A stretch of DNA of 64,000 nt, taken from the NCBI RefSeq assembly GCF_021310995.1, contig NZ_CP054150.1, positions 2,046,001-2,110,000 of the forward strand, given 5' to 3'. The notes beneath the pieces were generated by a model, which had not been told where the DNA came from, did not search any database, and was given only the letters and a program-made list of their open reading frames with translations. The stretch comes from Agrobacterium vaccinii. Its GTDB lineage: Bacteria > Pseudomonadota > Alphaproteobacteria > Rhizobiales > Rhizobiaceae. Of the stretch, positions 1-8,363 are shown in pieces; positions within the stretch are counted from its first letter, which is position 1; every line of letters starts with the position of its first letter. Both the position numbers and the translations under genes were made by a program.

Positions 1-41
1 GGCGCAGATGCGCCCGAGGTGTGCTGAAGCCCTTGAGAACA

Positions 42-96
42 CACGCAAATGCGGCAGTGTTTCAGGTATGGTCGTCGTCGGTACCGCATTTGCGTG
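42..96. repeat. 13-bp inverted repeat in gene-free region
   Basis: CACGCAAATGCGG (42-54) is repeated as its exact reverse complement at 84-96 with a 29-nt spacer. Together with the terminator hairpin immediately downstream it could form the body of a small structured RNA or the 3' UTR of a gene left of the window. No coding potential is seen. I do not recognise the family. Confidence 0.6.
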
Positions 97-115
97 GTCT
101 CGAGTCCTATGAATT

Positions 116-156
116 CTCAGGCCGGGCGTTGAACGCACCGGCCTGAGTTCAGTTTT
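116..156 (+). terminator. Rho-independent terminator-like hairpin
   Basis: CTCAGGCCGG (116-125) pairs with CCGGCCTGAG (138-147), and the loop itself pairs GCGTT with AACGC, so the stem is about 15 bp. TTCAGTTTT follows. It may end a transcript entering from the left edge, or a small RNA starting in the first bases. Confidence 0.6.
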
Positions 157-417
157 CCGATGTGCCTTTCTTCTTCCATGTCCGAAAACCGTTTACGGAA
201 TTTCGAACATTTCATCAGTCAGGCCCATCGGTCGTCGCATTTGATGATCACCCGCACGTCTACGTCCAATCACCACCCTCCGCCTGCCCCGACAGTGTCT
301 CGCGAAAACACTCCAGCCGCGAAAGTGTGGAGATTGTAGGCATGGGGTTGGTGGCCGTGGAGAAAAAATTTTTGACTTTTTTTGGGTTGGGAAGAGTGGT
401 GGGGGAGCCGCATATTC
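148..417. other. Intergenic, no gene recognised
   Basis: The short open frames here on both strands have low-complexity, proline/arginine-rich translations and no ribosome-binding site, so I do not call a gene. Runs of A and T around 361-381 are the only conspicuous features. Confidence 0.5.
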
Positions 418-532
418 TGCCCTCATGCTGAGGTGGCGCGCAGCGCCCTCGAAGCATCCGCTGCTCGCTCTGCCTCAAGCCCGCAACCCTCGTCCTTCGA
501 GGCCCCTGCGGGGCACCTCAGGATGAGGGTTG
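418..532. repeat. Rhizobial palindromic intergenic repeat
   Basis: CCCTCATGCTGAGGTG at the left is matched in inverted orientation by CACCTCAGGATGAGGG at 514-529. The right half contains CCTTCGAGGCCCCTGCGGGG, a palindromic unit familiar from intergenic regions of Rhizobiales. It probably folds as a long hairpin in RNA or DNA. It is not coding. Confidence 0.65.
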
Positions 533-630
533 CTGCGTTGCGGCCTGTCTCCGCCTACTTCAAAGTGAGATATTGCGTTGCGTCCTAAGCACCCTGCCTC
601 TTAACAGCAGGCAGGGCACAATCACGTCAA

Positions 631-1776
631 TCAAAAGCACTCCAGAAACAGCGCCTTCGTATTCTCCGCCGTCATTTCCACCGGGTTACCACCACAGCTT
701 GGGTCCTTGATGGCCTCTGCGACAAGCTCATCCACACGGTCAGGCTTGATGCCCATGGCCGTAAGGCTTTCGGGAACACCGAGCTCCTTACGAAGCTCCA
801 ACACATAATCATAGAAGCCGTCGAAGCCGCCTTCGATGCCGAGATAGGCCGCCGCGCGGGCGATCTTGTCTTCGATGACGGGGCGGTTGAAGCGCAGGAC
901 GGCGGGCATGACGACGGCGTTGGTCATGCCGTGGTGGGTGTTGTAGACGGCGCCGATGGGGTGCGAGAGCGAGTGGATGGCGCCGAGACCCTTCTGGAAG
1001 GCGACGGCACCCATGGCGGCGGCGGCCATCATGTTGGAGCGTGCCTCGATATCCGTACCATCCCTAAAGGCGCGCGGCAGATATTCCTTCACCAGCCGCA
1101 GGCCTTCGAGCGCGATGCCCTGACTCATGGGGTGGTAGAAGGGCGAGGAATAGGCTTCCAGGCAATGGGCGAAGGCATCCATGCCGGTGCCGACCGTGAT
1201 GGCCTTGGGCATGCCGACCGTCAGTTCCGGATCGCAGATGACCACGCCGGGCAGGAATTTCGGGTGGAAGATGATCTTCTTCACATGGGTCTGCGAATTG
1301 GTGATGACGCTGGCGCGACCGACTTCAGAACCCGTGCCTGCGGTGGTGGGCACGGCAACGATGGGCGCGATGCCATCGGAGTTGGCACGGGTCCACCAGT
1401 CGCCGATATCCTCGAAATCCCAGACGGGGCGGGTCTGGCCAGCCATGAAGGCAACGGCCTTGCCGAGATCGAGACCGGAGCCACCGCCGAAGGCAACGAC
1501 GCCATCATGGCCTCCATCCCTAAAGGCTTTCACGCCCGCTTCGAGATTGACCTCGTTGGGGTTCGGGTCCACGTCCGCAAAGATGGCGCGGCCAAGGCCT
1601 GCCTCTTCCAGAATATCCAGCGCGTGGCCGGTGATCGCCATATTGGCTAGGCCTCTGTCGGTGACGAGCAGCGGCTTCTTGATGCCGAGCGTCTTGCAGG
1701 CGTCAGCCAATTCCTTGATGCGGCCGCGCCCCATCTTGATCGGGGTTGGATAGCTCCAGTTTGCGACGATGTTCAT
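631..1776 (-). CDS. Iron-containing alcohol dehydrogenase
   Basis: A 381-aa group III (Fe-type) NAD(P)-dependent alcohol dehydrogenase. Seen: the GGGSGLD nucleotide-binding motif, GTGSEVG, and the metal-binding segment with GMDAFAHCLEAY and HSLSHPIGAVYNTHHG. The start at 1776 is chosen because its ATG overlaps the stop of the aldehyde dehydrogenase gene (ATGA, 1773-1776), implying translational coupling; the frame stays open 35 codons upstream but that lies inside the neighbour. In context (aldehyde dehydrogenase, glutamine-synthetase-like ligase, ethanolamine-type permease) its likely substrate is a hydroxyl-bearing amine or its gamma-glutamyl amide, oxidised to an aldehyde for the next enzyme. 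Family assignment is firm; the substrate is inferred. Confidence 0.9.
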   Translation of the reverse strand: MNIVANWSYPTPIKMGRGRIKELADACKTLGIKKPLLVTDRGLANMAITGHALDILEEAGLGRAIFADVDPNPNEVNLEAGVKAFRDGGHDGVVAFGGGSGLDLGKAVAFMAGQTRPVWDFEDIGDWWTRANSDGIAPIVAVPTTAGTGSEVGRASVITNSQTHVKKIIFHPKFLPGVVICDPELTVGMPKAITVGTGMDAFAHCLEAYSSPFYHPMSQGIALEGLRLVKEYLPRAFRDGTDIEARSNMMAAAAMGAVAFQKGLGAIHSLSHPIGAVYNTHHGMTNAVVMPAVLRFNRPVIEDKIARAAAYLGIEGGFDGFYDYVLELRKELGVPESLTAMGIKPDRVDELVAEAIKDPSCGGNPVEMTAENTKALFLECF

Positions 1777-3161
1777 TTCGTGACTTTCTTCAGATGGTAG
1801 GATTTTGGACGGGTCAGGTTCTGGAAGCCGATGACCGACAGCGAGCCGCCGCGACCGGTATCCTTGACGCCGGTCCAGCACAAAGCAGGATCGAGATAAT
1901 CGGCACGGTTCATGAAGACGGTGCCGGTTTCGATCTCGCGACCGATGCGCCCTGCCCGCTCAGCATCCTGCGTCCACAGCGATGCGGTGAGGCCGTATTT
2001 GCTGTCATTCATCAGACCGATGGCTTCGTCGTCGTTCTTCACCTTCATGATGCCGACGGCGGGGCCGAAGGTTTCCTCGGTCATGAATTCCATGGAGTGA
2101 TCGACATCGATGAGGATCTGCGGCGCGACATAGGCGCTTTCGCCATCGTCGGCAGCAAACAACTTGGGATCGACCAGCGCCTTTGCACCTTTGGAAACGG
2201 CATCGGCCACCTGCTGGCGCACCACCTTGGCGAAACGCTTATTGGCCATCGGGCCGAGGGACGTTTCCTGCTCCAGCGGATTGCCGAGCTTGTAGTTGGA
2301 CACCCAGGCCACGGATTTTTCAACGAAGGCATCGAACAGCGATCCGTTGACATAAACGCGCTCGATGCCGCAGCAGCATTGGCCGGAGTTGAAGGTCGCA
2401 CCATCCATCAGCGTGTCGACCGCCGCATCCAGATCGGCATCTTCCATGACGTAACCGGGGTCCTTGCCACCAAGTTCCAGACCAAGGCCGGTGAAGGTTC
2501 CGGCAGCGGCCCGCTCGATGGCACGACCGCCTTCGACGGAGCCGGTAAAGTTGACGAAGTTGAACAGGCTTTCGGAAATCAGCGCCGAGGTCGTCTGGTG
2601 ATCGAGGAAGAGGTTGATGAACACATCCTCCGGCACGCCCGCTTCCACGAAGGCGCGGACCATGCGCTCGCCCACCAGCAGAGTCTGCGCGGCGTGTTTG
2701 ATGACAACCGTGTTGCCCGCCATCAAGGCTGGCGCAATGGTGTTGATCGCGGTCATATAAGGGTAATTCCACGGCGCAATGACGAAAACCACACCATGCG
2801 CTTCGCGCTCAATGCGGCGTTCGAAATTGCCGCTTTCCTCGATGACCAGCGGTGCCAGCGCATCGGCTGCGATGGAAGCGACGTAGTTGGAGCGTTCGTT
2901 GAAGCCTTTGAACTCACCGCCATAGCGAACCGGGCGGCCCATCATATGGGCCAGTTCAGGCACCACCTCGTCCACCATCTCGTTCAGCCGGGCCACACCT
3001 TTCAGCACCAGTTGAACGCGATCTTCCAAGGGGCGGCGCGCCCAGGATTTTTGCGCGGCGCGCACTTTCGATACGGCTCTCCGCGCCGCGTCCAGCGACA
3101 TCGCCTCGCGCTCGGCATAGACCGAACCGTCAATCGGCGAGATATTCTGGATCATGACCAT
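1773..3161 (-). CDS. NAD(P)-dependent aldehyde dehydrogenase
   Basis: A 462-aa member of the aldehyde dehydrogenase superfamily. Seen: APWNYP with the oxyanion-hole Asn (about residue 132), ELGGKDP with the general-base Glu (about 229), and NSGQCCCG, whose middle Cys (about 263) should be the catalytic nucleophile; EETFGP lies further on. It is the third gene of the minus-strand run, 20 bp after the glutamine-synthetase-like gene, and overlaps the alcohol dehydrogenase by 4 bp. This enzyme pair is expected to take an alcohol to a carboxylate in two steps. Relatives act on gamma-glutamyl-gamma-aminobutyraldehyde or succinate semialdehyde; here gamma-glutamyl-aminoacetaldehyde is my inference. 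An in-frame ATG two codons downstream is an alternative start. Confidence 0.9.
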   Translation of the reverse strand: MVMIQNISPIDGSVYAEREAMSLDAARRAVSKVRAAQKSWARRPLEDRVQLVLKGVARLNEMVDEVVPELAHMMGRPVRYGGEFKGFNERSNYVASIAADALAPLVIEESGNFERRIEREAHGVVFVIAPWNYPYMTAINTIAPALMAGNTVVIKHAAQTLLVGERMVRAFVEAGVPEDVFINLFLDHQTTSALISESLFNFVNFTGSVEGGRAIERAAAGTFTGLGLELGGKDPGYVMEDADLDAAVDTLMDGATFNSGQCCCGIERVYVNGSLFDAFVEKSVAWVSNYKLGNPLEQETSLGPMANKRFAKVVRQQVADAVSKGAKALVDPKLFAADDGESAYVAPQILIDVDHSMEFMTEETFGPAVGIMKVKNDDEAIGLMNDSKYGLTASLWTQDAERAGRIGREIETGTVFMNRADYLDPALCWTGVKDTGRGGSLSVIGFQNLTRPKSYHLKKVTK

Positions 3162-3181
3162 GATGGTTTTCCTATGATTTG

Positions 3182-4552
3182 TTATGCCCGTTCAAAACCG
3201 CGCGCGACTTCCCAATCGGTCACGCGGCGGTCGTATTCTTCCTGCTCCCACTTTGCGGCGCGAACATAGTGGTCGATCACATCATCACCGAAAGCGCTGC
3301 GCAGCATCTTGGAAGTGTTAAGGTGATCCGTCGCATCCCGCAATGTCTTGGGTATCTCGCGGATGTCCTTGCCGCCGTAAGCATCGCCTTCGAACTGCGC
3401 TTCAAGCTCCATCTTGTTTTCAATGCCGTCAATGCCTGCCGCAAGCAAGGCCGCCATGGCAAGATGCGGATTGATATCCGATCCACCGACGCGGCATTCG
3501 ATGCGGATGCCCTTGGTGTCTGCGCCGCACAGACGATAGCCCGCCGTGCGGTTATCTGTGCTCCAAACGGCCTTGGTCGGCGCGAAGGTGCCTGCCATAT
3601 AGCGCTTGTAGGAGTTGATGTAGGGCGCCAGGAAATAGGTCGTCTCACTGGCATGCGCCAGAAGCCCGGCCACATAATGCCGCATCATGTCGGACATGCC
3701 GTGTTCGCCGTTCTTATCGAGAAACATCGGCGTCTTGCCATCCAGGCTCCACAGCGACTGGTGGATATGCGACGAGCTGCCTGCGGCATCGTAATTCCAC
3801 TTGGCAAGGAAGGTGACAGCCTTGCCCTTGGACCAGGCGATTTCCTTGCAGGCGTTTTTGATGATGGCATGGCGGTCGGCCATGGTGAGGGCATCGGCGT
3901 AGCGGACGTTGAGTTCAACCTGGCCTGCCGACGCCTCGCCCTTGCTGTTTTCGATAGGGATGCCAGCGGCTTGCAGATTGTTTCTGATGGCGCGCATCAC
4001 CTCTTCTTCCTTGGTGGTCTGGAAGATGTGGTAGTCCTCATTATAGGGGCTGGCGAGCTTGAGATCGCGGTAGCCGCTGGCGCGGGCGGTTTCGAAACTC
4101 TGATCGAACAGGAAGAATTCCAGCTCGGTGGCCATAAAGGCTTTCAGGCCCATGGCCTCCAGACGTGCGACCTGCTTCTTCAGAAGCGCGCGCGGCGAGT
4201 GGGCGACTTCGGCGTGGGTGTGATGGTCATAGGCATCGCACAACACGAGTGCGGTGCCTTCCAGCCACGGCACGCGGCGCAGAGTCGAGAGGTCAGGCTT
4301 TAGCGTATAATCGCCGTAGCCCTTGTCCCAGCCGGTGGATTTGTAACCGGGAACGGTTTCCATCTCCATGTCGGTGGCCAGCAGGTAGTTGCAGCTGTGG
4401 GTTTCCTCATAGGCGCTTTCGACGAAAAATTCCGCCTGGAAGCGTTTGCCCATCAGACGACCCTGCATATCCACGAGGCATGCCAGAACGGTATCGATGC
4501 GCCCTTCGGCCACGTCTTTTTTCAGCTCGTCGAATGTGTAGGTGGTCGTCAT
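3182..4552 (-). CDS. Glutamine synthetase-family gamma-glutamyl-amine ligase
   Basis: A 456-aa class-I-like glutamine synthetase-fold enzyme. Seen: the ATP/metal-site sequences TELEFFLFD, GQVELN and SSSHIHQS, and RIECRVGGSDINPHLA near the C terminus. It resembles the PuuA/GlnA3/GlnA4 branch that joins glutamate to amines, not a housekeeping GlnA: it is divergent, about 456 residues, lacks the C-terminal adenylylation-site segment I would look for, and sits with a permease and two dehydrogenases. By analogy with gamma-glutamylputrescine and gamma-glutamylethanolamide synthetases it would activate the imported amine at the cost of ATP. The amine is inferred to be ethanolamine from the neighbouring permease. 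It lies 58 bp after the permease and 20 bp before the aldehyde dehydrogenase. Confidence 0.85.
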   Translation of the reverse strand: MTTTYTFDELKKDVAEGRIDTVLACLVDMQGRLMGKRFQAEFFVESAYEETHSCNYLLATDMEMETVPGYKSTGWDKGYGDYTLKPDLSTLRRVPWLEGTALVLCDAYDHHTHAEVAHSPRALLKKQVARLEAMGLKAFMATELEFFLFDQSFETARASGYRDLKLASPYNEDYHIFQTTKEEEVMRAIRNNLQAAGIPIENSKGEASAGQVELNVRYADALTMADRHAIIKNACKEIAWSKGKAVTFLAKWNYDAAGSSSHIHQSLWSLDGKTPMFLDKNGEHGMSDMMRHYVAGLLAHASETTYFLAPYINSYKRYMAGTFAPTKAVWSTDNRTAGYRLCGADTKGIRIECRVGGSDINPHLAMAALLAAGIDGIENKMELEAQFEGDAYGGKDIREIPKTLRDATDHLNTSKMLRSAFGDDVIDHYVRAAKWEQEEYDRRVTDWEVARGFERA

Positions 4553-4610
4553 GATCGTTTCGTTCCCTTTGTTTTATGGGGCGACCGTTGCCGGTCGCCC
4601 TGTTTATCGG

Positions 4611-6125
4611 TCAAGCCTTGGAAGCCGCCGCATTGAGTGCGGCCTGCTTGTGCTCCAGCGCAAATTCCTCTTCCGGCGACAGGATGAGGCGGTGACGGCC
4701 GACCAGCGCGAAATAGGCGATGGCGACAGCAAACCACAGCGCCACCCAGATGACACCCTTGGTGAAGTTCGGGTCCTGCACCTGATAGAGCAAGGTTATG
4801 ACAGCGATGATAATGGTCAAAACAGCACCGGGAATGCCGAGCGGCGAACGGAAGGGCCGTTCGATATTCGGCAGGTTACGGCGCAGCATGATGAAGGAGA
4901 TGGCCTGCATGATGTAGGAGAACATCGCGCCGAACACGGCCATGTTGAGCAACACGCTGCCGATGATGCTGCCGCCTTCCGTGGCACCCAATGCGAACCA
5001 GATGGTCATCATCACGGCAAGACCGACGATGGCACCCGTCAACATCGCGACATGCGGTGTCTTGAACTTGGGGTGGGTGACCGACAGCGCCGTTGGGAAA
5101 TAGCCTGCGCGAGAGAGCGAGTAGATCTGGCGGCCCTGCGCATAAAGAATGGTGTGGAAGCTGGCGATGAGGCCCGTGAGAGCCACGAAGCCCAGGAGAA
5201 CCACGCCACCATCACCATAGACAGCCTTGAAACCATCCAGCAGCGGCTCCAGCGAAGAACCGAGATGGAAGGCACCAATGCCTGGTAGCGAAGGGTTGAG
5301 CAGCACAATCATGAAGGCGGAAATCATCAGCGTGATTATGCCGAGAATGATGCCCTTGGGCATATCGCGCTTCGGATCAACAGATTCTTCGGCTGCCAGC
5401 GGCAATTGCTCAATGGCGAGGAACAGCCAGACCGCGAAAGGCAATGTGGCGAGAACGCCGGAGAAGCCGAAGGGGAAGAACGAGCCATTTCCTTCAGGCA
5501 GTTCCACCGCCGCACCATCCGGGCCAACGCCGATGTTCAGAGCCCAGCGGGAGAAGTCCATATTGGGAATGGCGCTGACCCAGAAGAAGACGAGAACACC
5601 GAGCGATATCAGTGTGATGACCAACGTTACCTTGAAGGACAGTTCAAGTCCGAAGACGTTGAGCGCCAGGAAGATGACGTAGAACAGCACCCACAGAAGC
5701 GGTGAATAGACCGGATCGAGCCCCAGGATGGAGTTCACATAGGCCGTGATGAAGGTGACAATAACGGCGGGGGTGAGGACGTATTCGACGTTCTCGCAAA
5801 GCCCGGTGATAAAGCCGCCCCACGGGCCCATGGCCGTGCGCGCGAAGGAATAGGCTGCTCCCGTATGTGGCAGTGCCGGGCTCATTTCCGCAATCGAGAA
5901 TGTCAGCCCCAGATACATGACGGCGATGATCATGCCCGCAACCAGCATGCCACCCCAGCCGCCGGTGGCAAAGCCGAAGTTCCAGCCGGAAAAATGACCT
6001 GAAATAACCGCGCCGACGCCCAGAGCCCAGAGCGACCAGACACCCGCATAGCGCGAGAGCCCTCTTTTTTCGAAATAGGATGCGTCAGCCTTCTTATAGC
6101 TGACGCCTGATGATGAATTATCCAT
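4611..6125 (-). CDS. eat: APC-family permease, ethanolamine permease type
   Basis: A 504-aa amino acid/polyamine/organocation family transporter with about 12 hydrophobic segments. The N-terminal stretch WALGVGAVISGHFSGWNFG and the AEMSPALPHTGAAYSFA segment that follows are what I associate with the ethanolamine permease (Eat) group. It should import a small amine across the inner membrane. The gene is second in the minus-strand run, after the amidohydrolase gene (193-bp gap) and before the ligase. No eutBC ammonia-lyase or microcompartment genes are in the window, so the imported amine probably enters the ligase route encoded by the next three genes. Subfamily call is from sequence memory. 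Confidence 0.8.
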   Translation of the reverse strand: MDNSSSGVSYKKADASYFEKRGLSRYAGVWSLWALGVGAVISGHFSGWNFGFATGGWGGMLVAGMIIAVMYLGLTFSIAEMSPALPHTGAAYSFARTAMGPWGGFITGLCENVEYVLTPAVIVTFITAYVNSILGLDPVYSPLLWVLFYVIFLALNVFGLELSFKVTLVITLISLGVLVFFWVSAIPNMDFSRWALNIGVGPDGAAVELPEGNGSFFPFGFSGVLATLPFAVWLFLAIEQLPLAAEESVDPKRDMPKGIILGIITLMISAFMIVLLNPSLPGIGAFHLGSSLEPLLDGFKAVYGDGGVVLLGFVALTGLIASFHTILYAQGRQIYSLSRAGYFPTALSVTHPKFKTPHVAMLTGAIVGLAVMMTIWFALGATEGGSIIGSVLLNMAVFGAMFSYIMQAISFIMLRRNLPNIERPFRSPLGIPGAVLTIIIAVITLLYQVQDPNFTKGVIWVALWFAVAIAYFALVGRHRLILSPEEEFALEHKQAALNAAASKA

Positions 6126-6291
6126 GCCGTTCTCTCCTGATCAAGAAAAACAGGCCGTCAGCCGGAATGGCCGATTTTGCCCCAGTCTCGGCGCGATGGG
6201 AAAACCCGATCACGCCATGCACATCTGCTGTTCCCACGTTGCACCCCGGACCTGTGCGGCCTTCTTTGGATATGCAACGGCATTCCTGCCC

Positions 6292-6309
6292 GGCGGGACA
6301 ATTCCCGCC
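6292..6309. other. Small stem-loop in the permease upstream gap
   Basis: GGCGGGA (6292-6298) pairs with TCCCGCC (6303-6309) just after the amidohydrolase stop. There is no U-run on either strand, so it is more likely an mRNA-processing or stability element than a terminator. It fits differential expression within a five-gene operon. Confidence 0.35.
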
Positions 6310-6318
6310 AAAGCAAAT

Positions 6319-7113
6319 TCAGGGGCTGTGAGCGGCGATTGCCTTTGTCAAAAGCTCACTCAGAAAACCGGCAGCAGCCCGCTGCCCCTCCTCATTCTGG
6401 ATCAGGTCGTTTCTGACCTCGATCATGACGTTCAAAAGCCCGTTCGGCAACGCGTGGAGGCGCAGCGTATGCGTTACGCCGTCCTCTGGGCCATAGGGTT
6501 CGTTGCGCTCGACCTTGAAATCTCCAACCGCAGTGTGATCCAGCATCGCATCCACCAGCCGCGCATCCGTATCGTGCAGAAGACCGATTTCGACCTCACG
6601 GCGCTTGCCGTGATAAACGGGCGTGAAGCTGTGCATCGTCACCAGAACTGTCTCAATTCCAGCTTCCCGCCTCTCGTCGACGAGGTCGCTGACGCGGGTC
6701 TGAAACGGGATATACAGCGCTTCCGTGCGGGCAAAGCGCTCTGCCTCACTCAAATCCGCATTGCCGGGAATGTCGTAAATCTCACTGGTAACCGGCATGG
6801 CGGAAGGCGATTCCGGCGGGCGGTTGCAGTCGTAAATCAACCGGGAATAATTCTGGTAGATGACGGTGGCGTCGAGGCTTGCAGACAGAAGACGGGTGAC
6901 GGCAAGAGCACCGGGGTCCCAGGCGATATGGCTTTTGCGGACATCTTCGCTGAGGCCCAGAGTGCCGAAGCGCGCGGGCAGCGTGTGAGAAGCGTGTTCG
7001 CAGACGAGCAGCACCCGGCCCTTGCCGAGCGGGTTTTCCACGACAACGGGCTCAGCCTCGCCGCTTGTGAAAAACTGTACTTGCACCGTCATGGTGTACC
7101 CCGCTGTCAACAT
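6319..7113 (-). CDS. N-formylglutamate amidohydrolase-family hydrolase
   Basis: A 264-aa protein of the N-formylglutamate amidohydrolase (FGase) family. Seen: VCEHASHTLP near the N terminus, and the central TMHSFTPVYHG segment, both hallmarks of the metal-dependent family. I place the start at 7113 because GGGGGA lies five bases upstream; an ATG at 7092 is the alternative, and an upstream start at 7152 lacks a ribosome-binding site. It is the first gene of the minus-strand catabolic run, divergent from the RpiR regulator. A histidine-degradation role is possible, but no hut gene is near. In this setting it is a candidate for releasing glutamate from a gamma-glutamyl intermediate, which is inference. 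Confidence 0.82.
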   Translation of the reverse strand: MLTAGYTMTVQVQFFTSGEAEPVVVENPLGKGRVLLVCEHASHTLPARFGTLGLSEDVRKSHIAWDPGALAVTRLLSASLDATVIYQNYSRLIYDCNRPPESPSAMPVTSEIYDIPGNADLSEAERFARTEALYIPFQTRVSDLVDERREAGIETVLVTMHSFTPVYHGKRREVEIGLLHDTDARLVDAMLDHTAVGDFKVERNEPYGPEDGVTHTLRLHALPNGLLNVMIEVRNDLIQNEEGQRAAAGFLSELLTKAIAAHSP

Positions 7114-7269
7114 CACTGTCCCCCGACAGTTAGAAAAGAATTCTTCACACACGCCAAAGTGTCAAATGGTTTTTGAAATTTTCTCTTCATTTTTTCGATT
7201 GACTCCTTTTCCCCGCCGTATCTTAATCAGCGCTAACAGACCGGCGAAAAGCTCGGCTAGGGGAAAAGT
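7114..7269. promoter_or_regulatory. Divergent control region, possible RpiR operator
   Basis: This 156-bp gap separates the minus-strand catabolic run from the RpiR gene and must hold both promoters. It is AT-rich and contains the palindrome GAAATTTTC (7175-7183) in a run of T-rich sequence; RpiR-family operators are often of this GAAA/TTTC type. The exact site is unproven. Confidence 0.4.
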
Positions 7270-8154
7270 TTGCACAGTTCGGCTGCGACCGTTTCGGACG
7301 TTATCCAGGCTCAGTACGAGACCCTGACGCGTGCCGAAAAGCGCCTTGCCGAAAGTCTTCTCGGCAATTACCCGGTCTCGGGGCTGGGCAGCATCACGAC
7401 AGTTGCGGAAAATGCCGGGGTCTCGACGCCGACGGTGGCGCGCATGGTGCAAAAGCTCGGTTTCAAAGGGTATGCCGAGTTTCAGGGAAGGCTGCATCAG
7501 GAGCTGGAAGCCACGATTTCCAACCCCATCGCCAAGCATGACCGCTGGGCCAGCAACGCGCCGGGCCTGCATATTCTCAACCGCTTCGCCGACGCGATAA
7601 CGGGAAACCTGCGCGATACGCTGAGCGATCTCGATACCGCATCCTTCGACAATGCTGCCACCCTTCTGGCGGATAGAAAACGCAGCATCTATTTCGTCGG
7701 CGGGCGCATTACCGGCGCGATTGCCGAATATTTCTTCACGCATATGCAGGTCATCCGCCCCAAGACGGCGCTGATGTCGTCCAATTCCAGTTCATGGCCG
7801 CAATATATGCTGAACATGAATGCGGGCGACGTTCTGGTGATCTTCGATATCCGTCGTTACGAGCAGGACATGGTGACGCTGGCGCAGGTGGCGCACGACA
7901 ACAATGTCCGCATTCTGCTGTTCACCGACCAGTGGACGTCCCCCGTTTCGCGCTTTGCCGAACATACGTTTCGCGTGCGCATCGAAGCGCCATCCGCATG
8001 GGACAGCTCGGTCGTGACGCTGTTCGTGGTGGAAGCGCTGATCGAGGCGGTGCAAAGCAATGGTTGGGATGAAACCCGTCAGCGGATGAATTCGCTGGAA
8101 GGCCTGTTCGAGCAGACCCGCCTTTTTCGAAAGCCGGGAAAAGAGGAGAACTGA
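7270..8154 (+). CDS. RpiR-family transcriptional regulator (MurR/RpiR-SIS)
   Basis: A 294-aa regulator. Residues about 10-85 are the RpiR helix-turn-helix domain (LTRAEKRLAESLL, then VAENAGVSTPTVARMVQKLGF), and about 120-260 a sugar-isomerase (SIS) ligand domain (RSIYFVGGRITGAIAEYF). The start is TTG at 7270, preceded by AGGGGAAAAG. RpiR proteins usually sense phosphorylated sugars or other small metabolites and control adjacent catabolic genes. It lies divergent from the amidohydrolase-led run and 209 bp before the ABC importer, so it probably controls one or both. Ligand unknown. Confidence 0.88.
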   Translation: MHSSAATVSDVIQAQYETLTRAEKRLAESLLGNYPVSGLGSITTVAENAGVSTPTVARMVQKLGFKGYAEFQGRLHQELEATISNPIAKHDRWASNAPGLHILNRFADAITGNLRDTLSDLDTASFDNAATLLADRKRSIYFVGGRITGAIAEYFFTHMQVIRPKTALMSSNSSSWPQYMLNMNAGDVLVIFDIRRYEQDMVTLAQVAHDNNVRILLFTDQWTSPVSRFAEHTFRVRIEAPSAWDSSVVTLFVVEALIEAVQSNGWDETRQRMNSLEGLFEQTRLFRKPGKEEN

Positions 8155-8363
8155 AGAAAGCGTCCACCAGCGAACGAATGGCGCAACACGAATTTTTTAT
8201 GTCGTTTCTCAAATATCCTGGCGACGACAGGGCGCAATGATGGCAAGAAAACGGCAGGGACCATAATGAGGGCGGGAGACCGCCTGAAAAATCCGTCACA
8301 TAACATTCATGCAACCCACGTACAGCGTCGTCAGACGCATCAGACACCAGAGGAGAACTAACC

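Noticed and set aside
162..588. Several short open frames on both strands
   Set aside because: No ribosome-binding sites, no recognisable product, and part lies inside a palindromic repeat.
1746..3269. 507-codon open frame on the plus strand
   Set aside because: Antisense of the aldehyde dehydrogenase gene, no start signal, and no protein family.
6126..6318. Sigma-54 promoter before the ethanolamine-type permease
   Set aside because: TGGC-like sequences occur on the minus strand, but the paired TTGC element is not at the required spacing.
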